From Costus lasius (Eukaryota; Streptophyta; Magnoliopsida; Zingiberales; Costaceae), in assembly GCA_027563935.2 (NCBI GenBank), contig CM050453.2, forward strand, positions 85,410,665 to 85,474,664: 64,000 nt of DNA. The letters are read 5' to 3'. Of the stretch, positions 9,687-19,881 are shown one piece after another (positions within the stretch are counted from its first letter, which is position 1; the number at the start of each line of letters is the position of its first letter). Made by a program: the position numbers and the translations under genes. The notes under the pieces were generated by a model that searched no databases, was not told where the DNA came from, and saw nothing but the letters and a program-made list of their open reading frames with translations.

Positions 9687-11287
9687 TGATGACACCAAAA
9701 TTCATAGTATATTTTGTGTCATTTCATGTGTCTTTTTGTGTCATAATTATGCTTTTTTGCTTGTTTTAAGTCTTATTTGTCAAATATTACAGAATCTACA
9801 CTATTTCTTGTTTTTGATCATTTTCAGGTTAAAAGTGCTATATTTTGATGGATTTTGGAAGATTTGAGCACACCAATGGATTCCAGACGCCGAAATGAAC
9901 CTACCCAACAAATTTCAAGGCAAAATACACCTTCTAGCTAAAATACGGCAGTACCGTATTTTTCAGAAGATCTCTCACGGTACCGTATTTTGGAACTCAA
10001 AATTCTGATTTTTCCGCCCGATTCTTGCGCGGGCTATAACTTTTGATCCATAAGTCCAAATTGAGATCCGAAAGAAGTTACGAACTCGTTTTTAAGAGGA
10101 GAAGACGTACGAAGTGGAAGGGAGAACTTTTATCGCGTATTGAGAGAGAAATTGACAGAACGGAGCTTAGGGTTTGGCTTCACACCGAGAGGCATGGAGG
10201 CCACCTCGGGCCGTGATTTTTATACTGAAGCCTCGCCTGGAGGAGAGGAGGATGCACCAGAATTTTCAAAGCGTTTGGAGTCCGATCGGAGGAGAAATCA
10301 ACAGAACAGCGGTGACATCGCTGTTCAAAGGCAATTACGGTGTTGTAATTTCGATTACAGCACCGTGTTTTGTAACTTCTATCTTTCTCCTTTGATTTAT
10401 GATACTTTGAAACTGTGTTTGATTGTAATCTTTCCTTCATGCTATCTTAGATCTTTTTATGGGACATGGGGTGTAATCCCCTTGGTTTGTTAATGACTAG
10501 AGAATATCGATTTTTGTCAAGTTTAATTTTAGTATGATAATTTTACTTATGTGATGACTTGTTTTTAATTCTCTTTACTTTTATAAATATCAGCATGTTT
10601 TAGAGTTTTGTGAAATAGACCTAGAGGTTGATCATTTGAAATTCGGAACCCTAGGAATTGTTGAGTTTGGAACTATCGTAAGAGATTAGGTAGTTCTTCG
10701 AATTTTGATTTTTAGTGATTTTATTGCCATGTTGAATTTCTAATACTTTGGATTGAGTTAATGTGTAGACTTGATTTGATCTTGCACGAGAGTGAGGATC
10801 GAGTCGTCGGAAAACCATAAGTAAAACCTGTGTTGAGTTTCAGGATGCACGAGAGTGATCCTTGAGATTCCACTTGAGATGATTGACTTAGAATTCGGAT
10901 GCACGAGAGTGATCCTTGAGTTCTTTATTCAATGATTCACTTATCTTTAGCATTGAGAATAGATCTTGCACGAGAGTGAAGATCGGTTATCTGCATGATT
11001 GTCTGCACGAGAGTGAGACAATACCTTTATGAAGTGAATTAGGTCTTTATCATAATAGAATTAAACTGACAACCTTTATTTCCTTCTAGTCATTAGAATT
11101 AAGGTGGATGAAACTCTAGTCCCAATTTCTCTCTGATTGTCTTTTTTGTGTGTTCTCCATCATTGCTTTTCATCATATTCGGTTTGCTTAGCTAGGGAGA
11201 ATACAACTATTTGGTACTTAACAATAAGGTCTCTGTGGTTCGATATTTCTATTACTTTAAAGTATCCGTGCACTTGCGGACACAACA
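9687..11287 (+). repeat. Element C 3' LTR (1601 bp, array deleted)
   Basis: The same ends as the 5' LTR. Only one palindromic core remains (about 9950-9993): the sequence passes directly from the first array half-site to the last, a deletion of about 430 bp consistent with recombination between repeats. Leader hairpins are kept at 10778-10800, 10842-10862, 10897-10915, 10962-10984 and 10998-11022. In the fourth, the right stem is AAGATC instead of AGGATC, turning a U-G pair into U-A. Confidence 0.9.
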
Positions 11288-11377
11288 ATAAGCCTTAAAG
11301 GAGTGTAAAAATATTCTAATAGGCCCAAATTCATCATGAAATATCATTAAAAATCACTACAAAAATGTAAGGCATCA
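11288..11377 (-). repeat. Element L 5' LTR, first 90 bp beyond C
   Basis: The minus strand starts TGATGCCTTACATTTTTG at 11377 and matches the starts of LTR A and LTR B. It completes the LTR interrupted at 3757. Immediately right of it the integrase sequence of element A begins, so L is inserted into A. Confidence 0.75.
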
Positions 11378-11780
11378 CAAATCAACTTCGACTTCAAGAA
11401 CACCAGTGAAAGGAGAAAGCTACAACTTGATGAGTTGGAAGAGATGCGCCTTTTTGCCTATGAGAATGCCAAGATTTACAAAGCATGCACGAAGTTTTGG
11501 CATGAGAAGCGCATAGCAAAGAAAGAATTTCGTGAAGGGGATAAAGTGCTCCTCTTCAACTCAAGACTTCGGCTATTTCTAGAAAAGCTTCGCACGAGGT
11601 GGTCTGGTCCTTTTACAGTTCAGCAAAGTTCAACTGTACAGTGTCATCACAATTTGGACAAAACGAACTAGGAGTTTCACAGTTAACGGGCACCGTCTCA
11701 AGCACTATTTTGAAGACGAGCGGGTGGACAAAGAGGAAGTTCATGCTCTTTCAGACCCCACAGTTTTGACACTCTGATAA
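11378..11780 (+). pseudogene. Element A: integrase C-terminal fragment
   Basis: The frame reads [21 protein letters not shown] (split: INFDFKNTS, then [12 protein letters not shown]), continuing to [26 protein letters not shown] and RWSGPFTV. This is the conserved end of Athila-type integrase, which in the family contributes DNA binding near the C-terminus. It closely matches the D integrase tail at 42634-43127. The 5' end is cut by insertion of element L, and a frame break follows RWSGPFTV, after which a GHRLKHYF-like tail is readable to about 11775. The protein is not functional. Confidence 0.8.
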
Positions 11781-11784
11781 TTCT

Positions 11785-11840
11785 TATGGTTGAGCTACCG
11801 ACCTTAAACTAGCGCTTTTGGGAGGCAACCCAAGTTCTTA
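11785..11840 (+). other. Conserved post-pol motif of A
   Basis: Downstream of the integrase stop the sequence runs GGTTGAGCTACCGACCTTAAA, then CTAGCGCTTTTGGGAGGCAACCCAAG (split for length). It is the same block as in C, D and E. Confidence 0.65.
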
Positions 11841-12027
11841 CTTGTTTTTAGCTTTCATGCATTGTTTTAGACATTGTTTTAGGCTGTTAATTTCTTTCTC
11901 ATTTAATTTTTGGTTTTTTTAAGGGGGTCGCTGCTAATTTAATATCTCTTCGTGTCATAGGATGACGATAGAGCGCATGAAATTTTTCCAAAATTTTCTT
12001 GGGCATATCAGTGCACATCATGGCTTG

Positions 12028-12260
12028 GTGAACCCCATGGGGTTCACCCGTGAAGTGCACTATACCAGCGCATCCAGAGTCGCAACCAGTAAGCTTCATA
12101 GGCAGGTGAACCCCATGGGGTTCACCATCTTTTCTGCACGGAAGGAACCACCCCAGTATGCTTCACGGGCTAGTGAACCCGAGCGGGTTCACCCATGCTT
12201 CTGTAGCAATAGCAACCCACCAGTGCCCATCACAGGCAGGTGAACCCGGGCGGGTTCACC
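12028..12260 (+). repeat. Internal palindromic repeat array of A
   Basis: Four cores of the GTGAACCCCATGGGGTTCAC type start near 12028, 12106, 12173 and 12240 (spacing 78, 67, 67). The last two have the variant GTGAACCC-GGGC/GAGC-GGGTTCAC. This array is not in the LTR but lies between pol and the env-position ORF, about 340 bp before that ORF's first ATG (12599). It matches the U3 array of the same element type. Confidence 0.8.
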
Positions 12261-12598
12261 CGTATTTCCGTCAACTTTTCACAACGAACCAAGTTGCAGC
12301 ACAACTAGGGTTTCGGCTGCCCCCAAATTTCCCCAAGATCCCGCCGATCGCGCCGCTTTCTCCTCTTTCCATTCACGGAGGAGATTTTCACTAGTCCGAT
12401 CCAAGTTTCCTTACAAGAGGGACAGGTTTTCTATCTATTTCATCCCCGATTTCTACGTTGCCAGCTCTTCGAACTCCCTTCCGCTGATCCGCCGCCGCCT
12501 TCGTTTCTCCTTGCAACTCCGGCCGGTTCCTCTCCCACCAAAGCTTGCCTGCCGCTCTCCGATCTTCTCCAGCCACCATGCCTTTGTGAACCAAAGCC

Positions 12599-14055
12599 AT
12601 GGCTTCCAAGCGGACCGCGCGACCCACGCAGACATTCTTCGACTCGTCAGCCACAGATGACGACGAGTATGAGCCATCACCGACTCCTCCATCTTACCGG
12701 CCATAGTCAGCCACACCAGGATCCTCAACATCTCATCATGGACGCACGCCTACCAGCCGGCAAACGCCATACGTCCCCCGAATGAGTTCGGGATCATTTT
12801 TCACAACGCCGGGCAAGAGGAACGTTATCATACATTGCGTCAATGCCGAGTTCTCAACACGAGGTATCTTGACAGAGGTACGTTGCAACTACTCGGGCTG
12901 CGAGAAGATGTCGATATGATGTACGCTGCAGTTGGTTGGGAGCAGTTCCAGCAGCTATTTTCTCCTACTTACGTTGGTGTCACGCTGGAATTTTTGAGCT
13001 CTTTGGAAGTGAAGGCAGATCCGATTCTTGAGGATGATCCCGGCCGCCTGACTTTCCGTCTGGGTAACATCGAACACACCCTCACTCTTTCTTAGTTACA
13101 CAGCATTTATGGCTTTCCAGAACCGAGTGTCTGCAAGGTCCCCACAGAGTACAGTAAGCAAGGTTTCTGGGGAGCGATCACTAATGAGCACATTTACTCC
13201 ACTCGTGTGGCCCGAGCTTCCAGCCTCTGCAACCCGGTCATCAAGTACGTGCACCGCGTGTTGGCTCATACCATATTTGACCGCGGTGAGAGCGACGGTA
13301 TGGTTCGACAGACTGAATTGTTTTATCTCTGGTGCATGCTTCATAGTTTCAAGGTGGATTCTGGGTACTATCTTGTAAAGCAGTTCAGCCGCGTCGCCCG
13401 TTCTTTGAAAAGGGTGATCGTGATTGGCGGTCTTATCACTCCCTTGGCAGTTTCATTAGGCATCATCCTGTACGGCACATTGGAAGCTATTGGCAACAAC
13501 AGGCTCGAGATCGAGTCTTGTGTCGCCATAAAGCTAATTATTCGCAAGGGTGACTCCTACTGCATAACATTCAAAGGGAGTCTATTTTGTCTGCCATTAC
13601 CTAACCTAAAGCGCACCACCGTGCGAATACGAGGGAACTGGCGTATCTAGCCAGTTGAAGATCCACAGCCCGACCCTGTTGACACCGCACCACCAGTACC
13701 GGACGCATTCTCCTTTGGCGGCACTTCACGTTCTGATTCTATGATGTCTGTCTTGCAGGAGATTAGGGAGGAGCAACTTTACCAGCGTGAAGTTATGGAT
13801 CAGATGGACTCCACACTATCTTATCTTGGCCAAGACCAAGCCTCCCGATGGGAAACAAATGAAGCTGAAATGCAACGCCAGCATGAGATGTTGAGCTCGA
13901 TATGGGGAAAGCTATCCGCGATGGACGAGCGACTCGCCTTCATCTCTGAGGAGAACATGGCCCGCATGGACATTTCTTCAGACGAGGAGGTCGAGCCGGA
14001 CTATAGCGCACGCGGCAAGAGCTCTAGGGCTTTTGGCTCTCACTCGTGCAAATGA
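12599..14055 (+). pseudogene. Element A: ATHILA ORF1-like gene in env position
   Basis: The first frame opens at ATG 12599 (MASKRTARPTQTF) and soon meets a stop. The conserved part is read in other frames: about 12780-13095 (NTRYLDRGTLQLLGL, GWEQFQQLF, VTLEFLSSL), 13109-13650 (FYLWCMLHSF, GGLITPLAVSLGI, LPLPNLKRTTVR) and 13741-14055, a Glu/Gln-rich, probably coiled-coil tail. The LGL-x-VTLEFLSSL pattern is typical of the ATHILA ORF-1 protein family, whose biochemical role is not established; in Athila elements it can occupy the envelope position downstream of pol. Several stops and frame changes make it non-functional. A partial homologue lies in element B (18300-18830). Confidence 0.65.
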
Positions 14056-15281
14056 AGGTAGCTTCCTAGAGCATCAACATTGACATCCACTCCTCTTACA
14101 TCATGGCATTGCATAGAGGACTATGCAAACTTTTAGAGTGGGTGAGCTATCTTTACTCCGGTTTCTTCTTTTTGCTTTCATGTGACTGTTTGACTTTGCT
14201 TGCCATACTTGTTATGACTTTTATTCTGTGATGGATGGCATTGTGGCATTGTATCTTATATGCCATTACATTCATGGGTCTGGTCCACATCTTCAGGCCC
14301 CACTTTGTGATAGTGTTGTATGACATTACTAGGTTTGCTTGTGTTAGTACTCTGCCATGTTTATTATGCTTTTCATACATGCTGTGCGAAATTTTTCCAC
14401 GAGTTTGCATGTGAGTTATGTGTATGAATTGTCCTATGATAGCTATTTTAAAATTTTAACTTGAATGCATGATTGGTTAGGAATAATCAAAGTTTGTTGA
14501 TAATACCCCCTTGTTAGAGATACTTTTTAATAGAATCCATATATTCTATGATTCTGAAATCTTGTAATTTGGATTGACTTTGAGTTGTTCAATAGTGGGT
14601 CAAACGTACCTATGATTGTTTAATCAACTCAAGCTTGCAACTTACATGAGAATCGTATTGAGATGCATATTTGCTTAGTTATTCTTTGAATTCATTTCTG
14701 TTGTTGGGGAGACACTGTATTTGTTAAAAAGTTATGTTATCAACTGCTGAGCATGATAATAAAAAAATAAAAAAAAACTCACCCTTAGATTCCTCTACTT
14801 GGCACTGCACAAAATTGGCAGTGGTACCGAAGGACATGAGTTGAAATCGAAGTGATGTGAAATGAAATAAATAAAACTACTCCTCTACTTGGCATTGCGA
14901 AAAATTGGCAATGGTACCTAAGGATATGAGTTGAAGTCTAATGCAATAATCAGTGTATCGTACCCTCTATGAAACATTTGAGTTAACCCCAACAATTTGA
15001 TTAGGAAGGATCGGAATTGCATGAGTGTTATGTGTAAGCTTGATTGAATCCTATGTTTGCTGCTTACTAGGTTGTTTGGCATCTAATCATTGTGGGATCA
15101 AATTGTTGAACACTTGAAATGACCACTTACTTGATTTCTCCTGATTAGATCATGGATTGTTGTTGAATGTTTTTCTAACTTGGATGTATACCTCAACACA
15201 AAAGATTGCTCTTATACCCATCTTGTGTTTCATCCTATTTTATTGCTTGAGGACAAGCAAAGATTTAAGTCTGGAGTATTT
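14056..15281 (+). other. Element A 3' untranslated region
   Basis: AT-rich sequence with no coding frame. It holds the duplicated stem-loop motif (14789-14938), then the GAGGACAAGCAAAG block (15249-15262) and the weak polypurine segment AAGTCTGGAGTATT directly before the LTR start at 15282. Confidence 0.6.
14789..14938 (+). repeat. Duplicated 3'-UTR stem-loop motif of A
   Basis: Copies at about 14789-14848 and 14879-14938, with core CTCTACTTGGCACTGC and AAAATTGGCAGTGGTACC, and ends GAGTTGAAATC / GAGTTGAAGTC. Same arrangement as in B and C. Confidence 0.65.
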
Positions 15282-15547
15282 TGATGCCTTGGATTTTAGT
15301 AGCAATTTTCCTTGGTATTTCATGTTAAATCTAGGCTTATTTTGATGGTTTTATACTCTTTATAGACTTATTTACATAAAAGCTTCGGAATCTTCACTTT
15401 TTCGTGCTTTTGTGGAATTTTAGGTAAAATCACCTGTTTTTCGACCTCTTTTGAAGATTCTAAGGCCATATGATGATTTCTTATATGAAGACGAAGCTAC
15501 ACGTCAAATTTGGGCTCAATTGTAGTTAGCCTGAAAAATACGGCCAG

Positions 15548-15779
15548 GTGAACCCCATGGGGTTCACTAGCTTTTTCGCTAGCCAGCAGATTTCTTCACA
15601 AAGAGCTTCACGGGCAGGTGAACCCGGCGGGGTTCACCCATGCTTCTCTCTGTTGCGCAACACTCAGAATTGGCCAGAATACATCATGGCCAGTTGAACC
15701 CAACGGGGTTCACCCGTGCTTCTGTCAGTCGAATCTATCTAGAGCAAATCACGGCCAGGTGAACCCGGCGGGGTTCACC
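15548..15779 (+). repeat. Palindromic repeat array in LTR A (4 cores)
   Basis: Cores start near 15548, 15618, 15694 and 15759. The best copies extend the palindrome outward: TCACGGCCAGGTGAACCC on the left and GGGTTCACCCGTGA on the right. The array ends about 130 bp before TATAAAA. Confidence 0.8.
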
Positions 15780-15909
15780 CGTGATTTCAACCTAGGCGAA
15801 TGCGAGCCCGACTTTCACTCGGATTTTCCCTGATTTCTGACCCGTTTGAAGTCTAAATTTGGCAAGGAAGGACTCTATGGAAAGTTGATTCGAAGGAGAA
15901 CGCGTAGAG

Positions 15910-15916
15910 TATAAAA
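15910..15916 (+). promoter_or_regulatory. TATA box of LTR A
   Basis: TATAAAA in the context GAGTATAAAAGCCC, downstream of the palindromic array and conserved in LTRs B and L. Confidence 0.65.
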
Positions 15917-16351
15917 GCCCTAATTTTTGTGCCCTAAATATAGAGGAATCACGCGACGAAGCAGAGGAGGGCGGAAGTTCACGGTGACTAGGTGATTTTC
16001 GGAGATTGAGACGTCGGTTCATCATGATTTCATCAGGATACTTACGGTTGATCGTCTCCTTCCCCTCAGATTCGCTTCTTTGTAGATTGCTTTTCTTTTA
16101 AAGAGAGATTTTGAGCGTTTCAATGACGATTGTAGCGTAAACCCTATTTCGGGGCTTAGTTGAAGCTCGTTGACGAATCTTAATTGCAAATCTTGTTTTG
16201 ATTCTTTTATTTGGATTATTATGTGAGCATATTTTATTTTGATGTACATATCTCATGATTTTACCTTGGTCGAGTATTTTTCATGTTTAAGCCATTACGA
16301 TTCATACCGAGAGGAGAATCCTAAGGGTGGATCCTCTTAGTAAAATTTGCG

Positions 16352-16496
16352 AGACCTTGACACGAGAGTGTCTGGTCTTCGCTCGAGGGTTTCACAATCT
16401 TCCATAGAACTCATTGAGTTTGTCTAAAATGATCCACCGTGAGAGTAGGAGATCGTCTTAGTCGAACACCGGGGTGTACACTCGAGAGAGGGCACC
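16352..16496 (+). other. GNRA-capped leader hairpins of LTR A
   Basis: Hairpin 16352-16378: AGACC/GGTCT outer stem, T-T mismatch, GACAC/GTGTC inner stem, GAGA loop. Hairpin 16473-16496: GGTG(T)/(G)CACC outer stem, CTC/GAG inner stem, GAGA loop. A weaker one (GATC...GATC with GAGA) lies between, near 16431-16455. Confidence 0.65.
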
Positions 16497-16788
16497 TTGT
16501 ACCCTAGGGATAGATTCCTTGTGCAAAAACATAAATCCAGGTAACTGATATTCTTTATACGCGATTAAAATCGTCAGCGTGGTGGAAACCATAGCCCTGA
16601 TATCTCTCTCGTATTTATTCTCTACTGACGTAGCGTTGATTTCTGATTTTCGATCTTAGTTCTCAAAACCTTGTTTCGATTCGCCTGGCTATTAAAACTT
16701 GGACTTTCTGGTATTCAACCTTGTTCCCTGTGGGATTCGATATCTTTTATATTACTTCGACATAATCGTGCACTTTCGGGTCATGTCA

Positions 16789-17024
16789 GTGCGGCAGATC
16801 TGCTCCAATGCCTATGTGCTGGATCTACCCGAGGACATGGGGATCCACCCCGTCTTCAACGTGGCAGACATCTTGCCTTTTACAGTCCTTTGGAGGAGCC
16901 ATTGGACACAGATGAGCCTCTTCCCCCTAGTTCTCCAGAGGAGAACTCTTTAAACCGAGGGGTAGTTGATGCAGGAGAAGACAGTAGTGAAGAAGGGGAA
17001 AATCTGGACCAGACAGCACCCTAG
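16789..17024 (+). pseudogene. Element G1: gypsy integrase C-terminal end
   Basis: The frame reads SNAYVLDLPEDMGIHPVFNV then ADILPF, the conserved end of many plant Ty3/gypsy integrases. A frame shift after ADILPF continues as EEPLDTDEPLPP to a stop at 17022-17024. It is a different lineage from Athila and is truncated at its left by element A. Confidence 0.75.
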
Positions 17025-17039
17025 AAAAACTCCAGACGA

Positions 17040-17400
17040 GCCCATCACGGCCAGGTTGTGCCTCCCGTCACGGGCGTGACAAACCCCAGCAGCACCCGAC
17101 ATGGGCGTGCCTAGCAGCCAAAGAGACTCGTCGGTGATGAGCTCGGCAAAATTTGTTGTGAACGATCACAGCCGTGATGGAGAACACGGGCAGGCCATGA
17201 TCAGCTCGGCAGAAATTAGAAAAATCGGTGATTCCAGACGTGAACGTGGTCACGGCCGTGCAACCCATCACAGCCAGGCCGTGAACACCTCGACGGATTC
17301 TAGAGCACCCAATCACAGTCAGGCCATGTCCACCTCGCCAGATCCCAGAACACCTAATCATGGCCGTGACGACTTGCACGGCCAGGCCATGATCACCCTT
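17040..17400 (+). repeat. CACGGCCAGG / CACGGGCGTG repeats after G1 pol
   Basis: Spaced copies of ATCACGGCCAGG, GTCACGGGCGTGA, GTCACGGCCGTGC and similar elements occur roughly every 60 bp, several containing the palindrome CACGGCCGTG. They lie in the 3' untranslated part of G1 and resemble the outer half-sites of the LTR A array (TCACGGCCAGG). Confidence 0.6.
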
Positions 17401-18290
17401 GAATACGTCCTCTTGCCTCGGCGACCCCGTTTCGACGTGCATAACCCTCTCTACCATGTTTATCAATCCAAGGAGGACCCAAAGGAGCTCAACAAGGTGG
17501 TAATATGATGATCTCAATGCACTTCTCAACCACCGGATCTTTTTGTAGGAGTCATCAACCCGTTATCAATCTGCACTGAAGTTCTTCAGTCCAAGGGCAT
17601 TGCAAGCTGTCCACCTGAAGGCCCAGCTCCAGACAGGCCGCGCAATCACCTCAGCAACACAGCCCAAGAGCGCGCCACATTCGTGGTAGCCTAGCCCACG
17701 ACTTCCAAGTTCTGTTGCTTTGTCGCGGTGTGTTCTGAACGCGTCTAAACACCCTAACCACCACTGTACGAAGACCACAAGGACATGCGCCAGTTTCAGG
17801 AATAGTTAGTAAGGGTTTGTTTTAGAGTTTATTTTATTTTGTCTTTTATGGCAGCTTTGACTGCTTTTTGTTGCAAGAGTTGTTAGTTGTTGGGATTCTC
17901 CCCTTTGTCTTGTTGCCTCCCCTCTTGTTCTATAAAAGAGGAGGCTGGGCTAGCTTAATCCTTAGTTCTCTAGTAGGCGATAGAGTTCTCCTAGTGAGCT
18001 GAGAGCCTCCAGCACGTGTGGAAGACGAAGTCGGTGCTTCACCTTCTAAGTTTGTACGGGTCATGGTCGTCGCCTCGATTCCGAAGTTGCTTTTCGTTTT
18101 CTGCGTTATAAGAAGTAAATCCCACTACCTCCGGTGGGTCAGGTTCGCCTATTTTTCTTAGTGTTTGTGATCTATTCCGTTGTGGTTTCCATCTTCTTCC
18201 CTCACTCTTCACCCACGAGCATCCGTGCATTGGAGGCGTGGACGATTCTAGCTCCTTGGTGTATTTCAGGTTCATAGCTATGCAAGCTGA
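17400..18290 (+). repeat. G1 3' region with LTR-like promoter
   Basis: No coding frame. A TATAAAA box at 17931-17937 is followed by GC-rich leader-like sequence, suggesting the 3' LTR of G1, but neither LTR end could be fixed. The right boundary with element B is uncertain. Confidence 0.4.
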
Positions 18291-18299
18291 ACCCCGCGA

Positions 18300-18830
18300 C
18301 CATGCTATTGCCCCTAAGAAAACGTGCTGCGCTTAAAATTTGGTACAAGGCTAGTGGGAAATTTTATAGTTCTGAGTACCATTGTTCTCTTCTCACATTT
18401 GTGTTGCCTCGAATGAATTCGTCGCCGTTTTCATCACATTTTCTTGCTACATTTCTGGAGCATTTTCACTTTCCTCGTCTAAAGACCCTCTCTCGTTTCT
18501 TCGTGCATTGTGTAACACCATAGAGTACGACATTAAGGATCCTCCCACCTACTGTAGCTCCATCAGCCGAGGTGATTCCTACTGCCTCACCTTTAAAGAC
18601 AACCAGTGCACCCTTCCACTACCTAACATTGAGTGCACTACTATGCGCGAGAAGAAGAACTAGCGGATTCAACTAGTAACCAACCCAGTACCTGATCTAG
18701 TTGACACAGCTCCTCCTGCCCCCGGCGCATTTCATTTTGGCAACGCTTCTTCAACAGGATCTATGATGGCACTTCTTCAGGAGATGCGTGAGGAGCTATA
18801 TATATTCTTTGTGATTGAATACATGCATGG
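18300..18830 (+). pseudogene. Element B: partial ATHILA ORF1-like region
   Basis: The segment GDSYCLTFKDNQCTLPLPNIE, read in pieces as GDSYCLTFKD and CTLPLPNIECTTMR, matches GDSYCITFKG and CLPLPNLKRTTVR of element A, followed by the shared VDTAPPAPGAF and SMMALLQEMREE motifs. The N-terminal half is missing or unrecognisable and stops interrupt it, so this is a 5'-truncated relic. Confidence 0.6.
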
Positions 18831-19616
18831 TATGGAGTAATTATGATTTGTTGAATGCACCATCCAATTAGAAAATGCTCTATGATCGTGTCCATTTATT
18901 CTATGATTGTGAAATCTTTTGATTGGAATGTTTAAATCTATTAATTAGTGGGTCACATATTTCTTTGATTGTTCAAGGATTGCATGCTACTAGTTTACAT
19001 ACAATTTCACATTGGGGGTACATATTTGCTTATTCATTCCTTGAATCCTTGCTTCTTGTTGGGGGATAGTTACATATGTTTTGTTAAAAAAAGAAACTCT
19101 TAGACTCCTCTACTTGACACTGTGAAAAATTGGCAGTGGTACCTAAGATGTGAGTTGAACTCTAAGAGAGATTCCTCTACTTGACACTGTGAAAAATTAG
19201 CAGTGATACCTAAGAAATGAGTTGAAGTCCATTATTCCCTTTAGTTTTGATTCTAAACCCAAATATAATGAGAAGTGATCACACCAGGGCTTAATTCCCT
19301 AATAATACATTTGAGTCTAACCTAACAAGTAGATTTTGGATACATTGGATTTGCATGAGTAGTATGTGTGCTTAATTGAGTTCTTTGTATACCATTAGCT
19401 GAATGCCTTAACTTCTAGGGATTGTGGGACCTAACTGCAGAACATTTTGGACATTATCTAATCATTTGATTTCTTCTAACTGGATCATGGATTACTCATA
19501 GACATTATCTGATCTGGTTGTATGTTTTCAACTTGAATAATCACTTTCACACCTGTCATGTATTTTATCTTAGTTTATTATTTGAGGACAAGCAAAGATC
19601 TAAGTCAAGGAGTATT
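18830..19616 (+). other. Element B 3' untranslated region
   Basis: Non-coding. Holds the duplicated stem-loop motif (19103-19162 and 19170-19230) and the GAGGACAAGCAAAG block (19584-19597) before AAGTCAAGGAGTAT and the LTR start. Confidence 0.6.
19103..19230 (+). repeat. Duplicated 3'-UTR stem-loop motif of B
   Basis: Two copies of CTCTACTTGACACTGTGAAA followed by AATTGGCAGTGGTACCTAAG, the second with TAGCAGTGATACC, each followed by ATGAGTTGAA or GTGAGTTGAA. Confidence 0.65.
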
Positions 19617-19881
19617 TGATGCCTTGCATTTTGATAGTGATTTCTAGTACTATTTTATCTCAAAACTATGTTGATTTTGATGTTTCTATGCTCCATATAG
19701 ACTTATTTACTTATTTGCTTCAAAATCTTCACTTTTTCTCGTCTTTGTGCAATTTCAGGTAAAATCACTCATTTTTGGAGCCTTTTGGAGATTCTAAAGT
19801 CATGGAGTGATTTCTTATGAGGAAACGAGGCTACACAGCAAATTTGGGATCAATCGGAGTTTACCTAAAGATCATGGCCAG

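Larger units (their letters stand above)
3758..11287 (+). mobile_element. Element C: non-autonomous Athila-type LTR retrotransposon
   Basis: This is a complete element with two LTRs (3758-5790 and 9687-11287) beginning TGATGACACC and ending ACACAACA, and a tRNA-Asp-type primer-binding site. Target duplications are nearly identical: ATAAA before, ATAAG after. The internal 3.9 kb lacks protease, reverse transcriptase, RNase H and integrase and holds one acidic zinc-knuckle ORF, so the element must depend on enzymes supplied in trans. Its LTR ends resemble those of element D, a gag-pol-bearing relative. It is inserted in the 5' LTR of element L: sequence on the two sides joins into one LTR matching A and B. 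Confidence 0.9.
15282..16788 (+). repeat. Element A 3' LTR (about 1507 bp)
   Basis: Begins TGATGCCTTGG after the polypurine segment and ends TCATGTCA. It contains, in order, the palindromic array (15548-15779), TATAAAA (15910), and leader hairpins (16352-16378, 16473-16496). Homologous along its length to LTRs B and L. Downstream of 16788 the sequence switches to a different gypsy integrase end (G1), marking the insertion edge. The 5' partner is outside the window. Confidence 0.85.
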
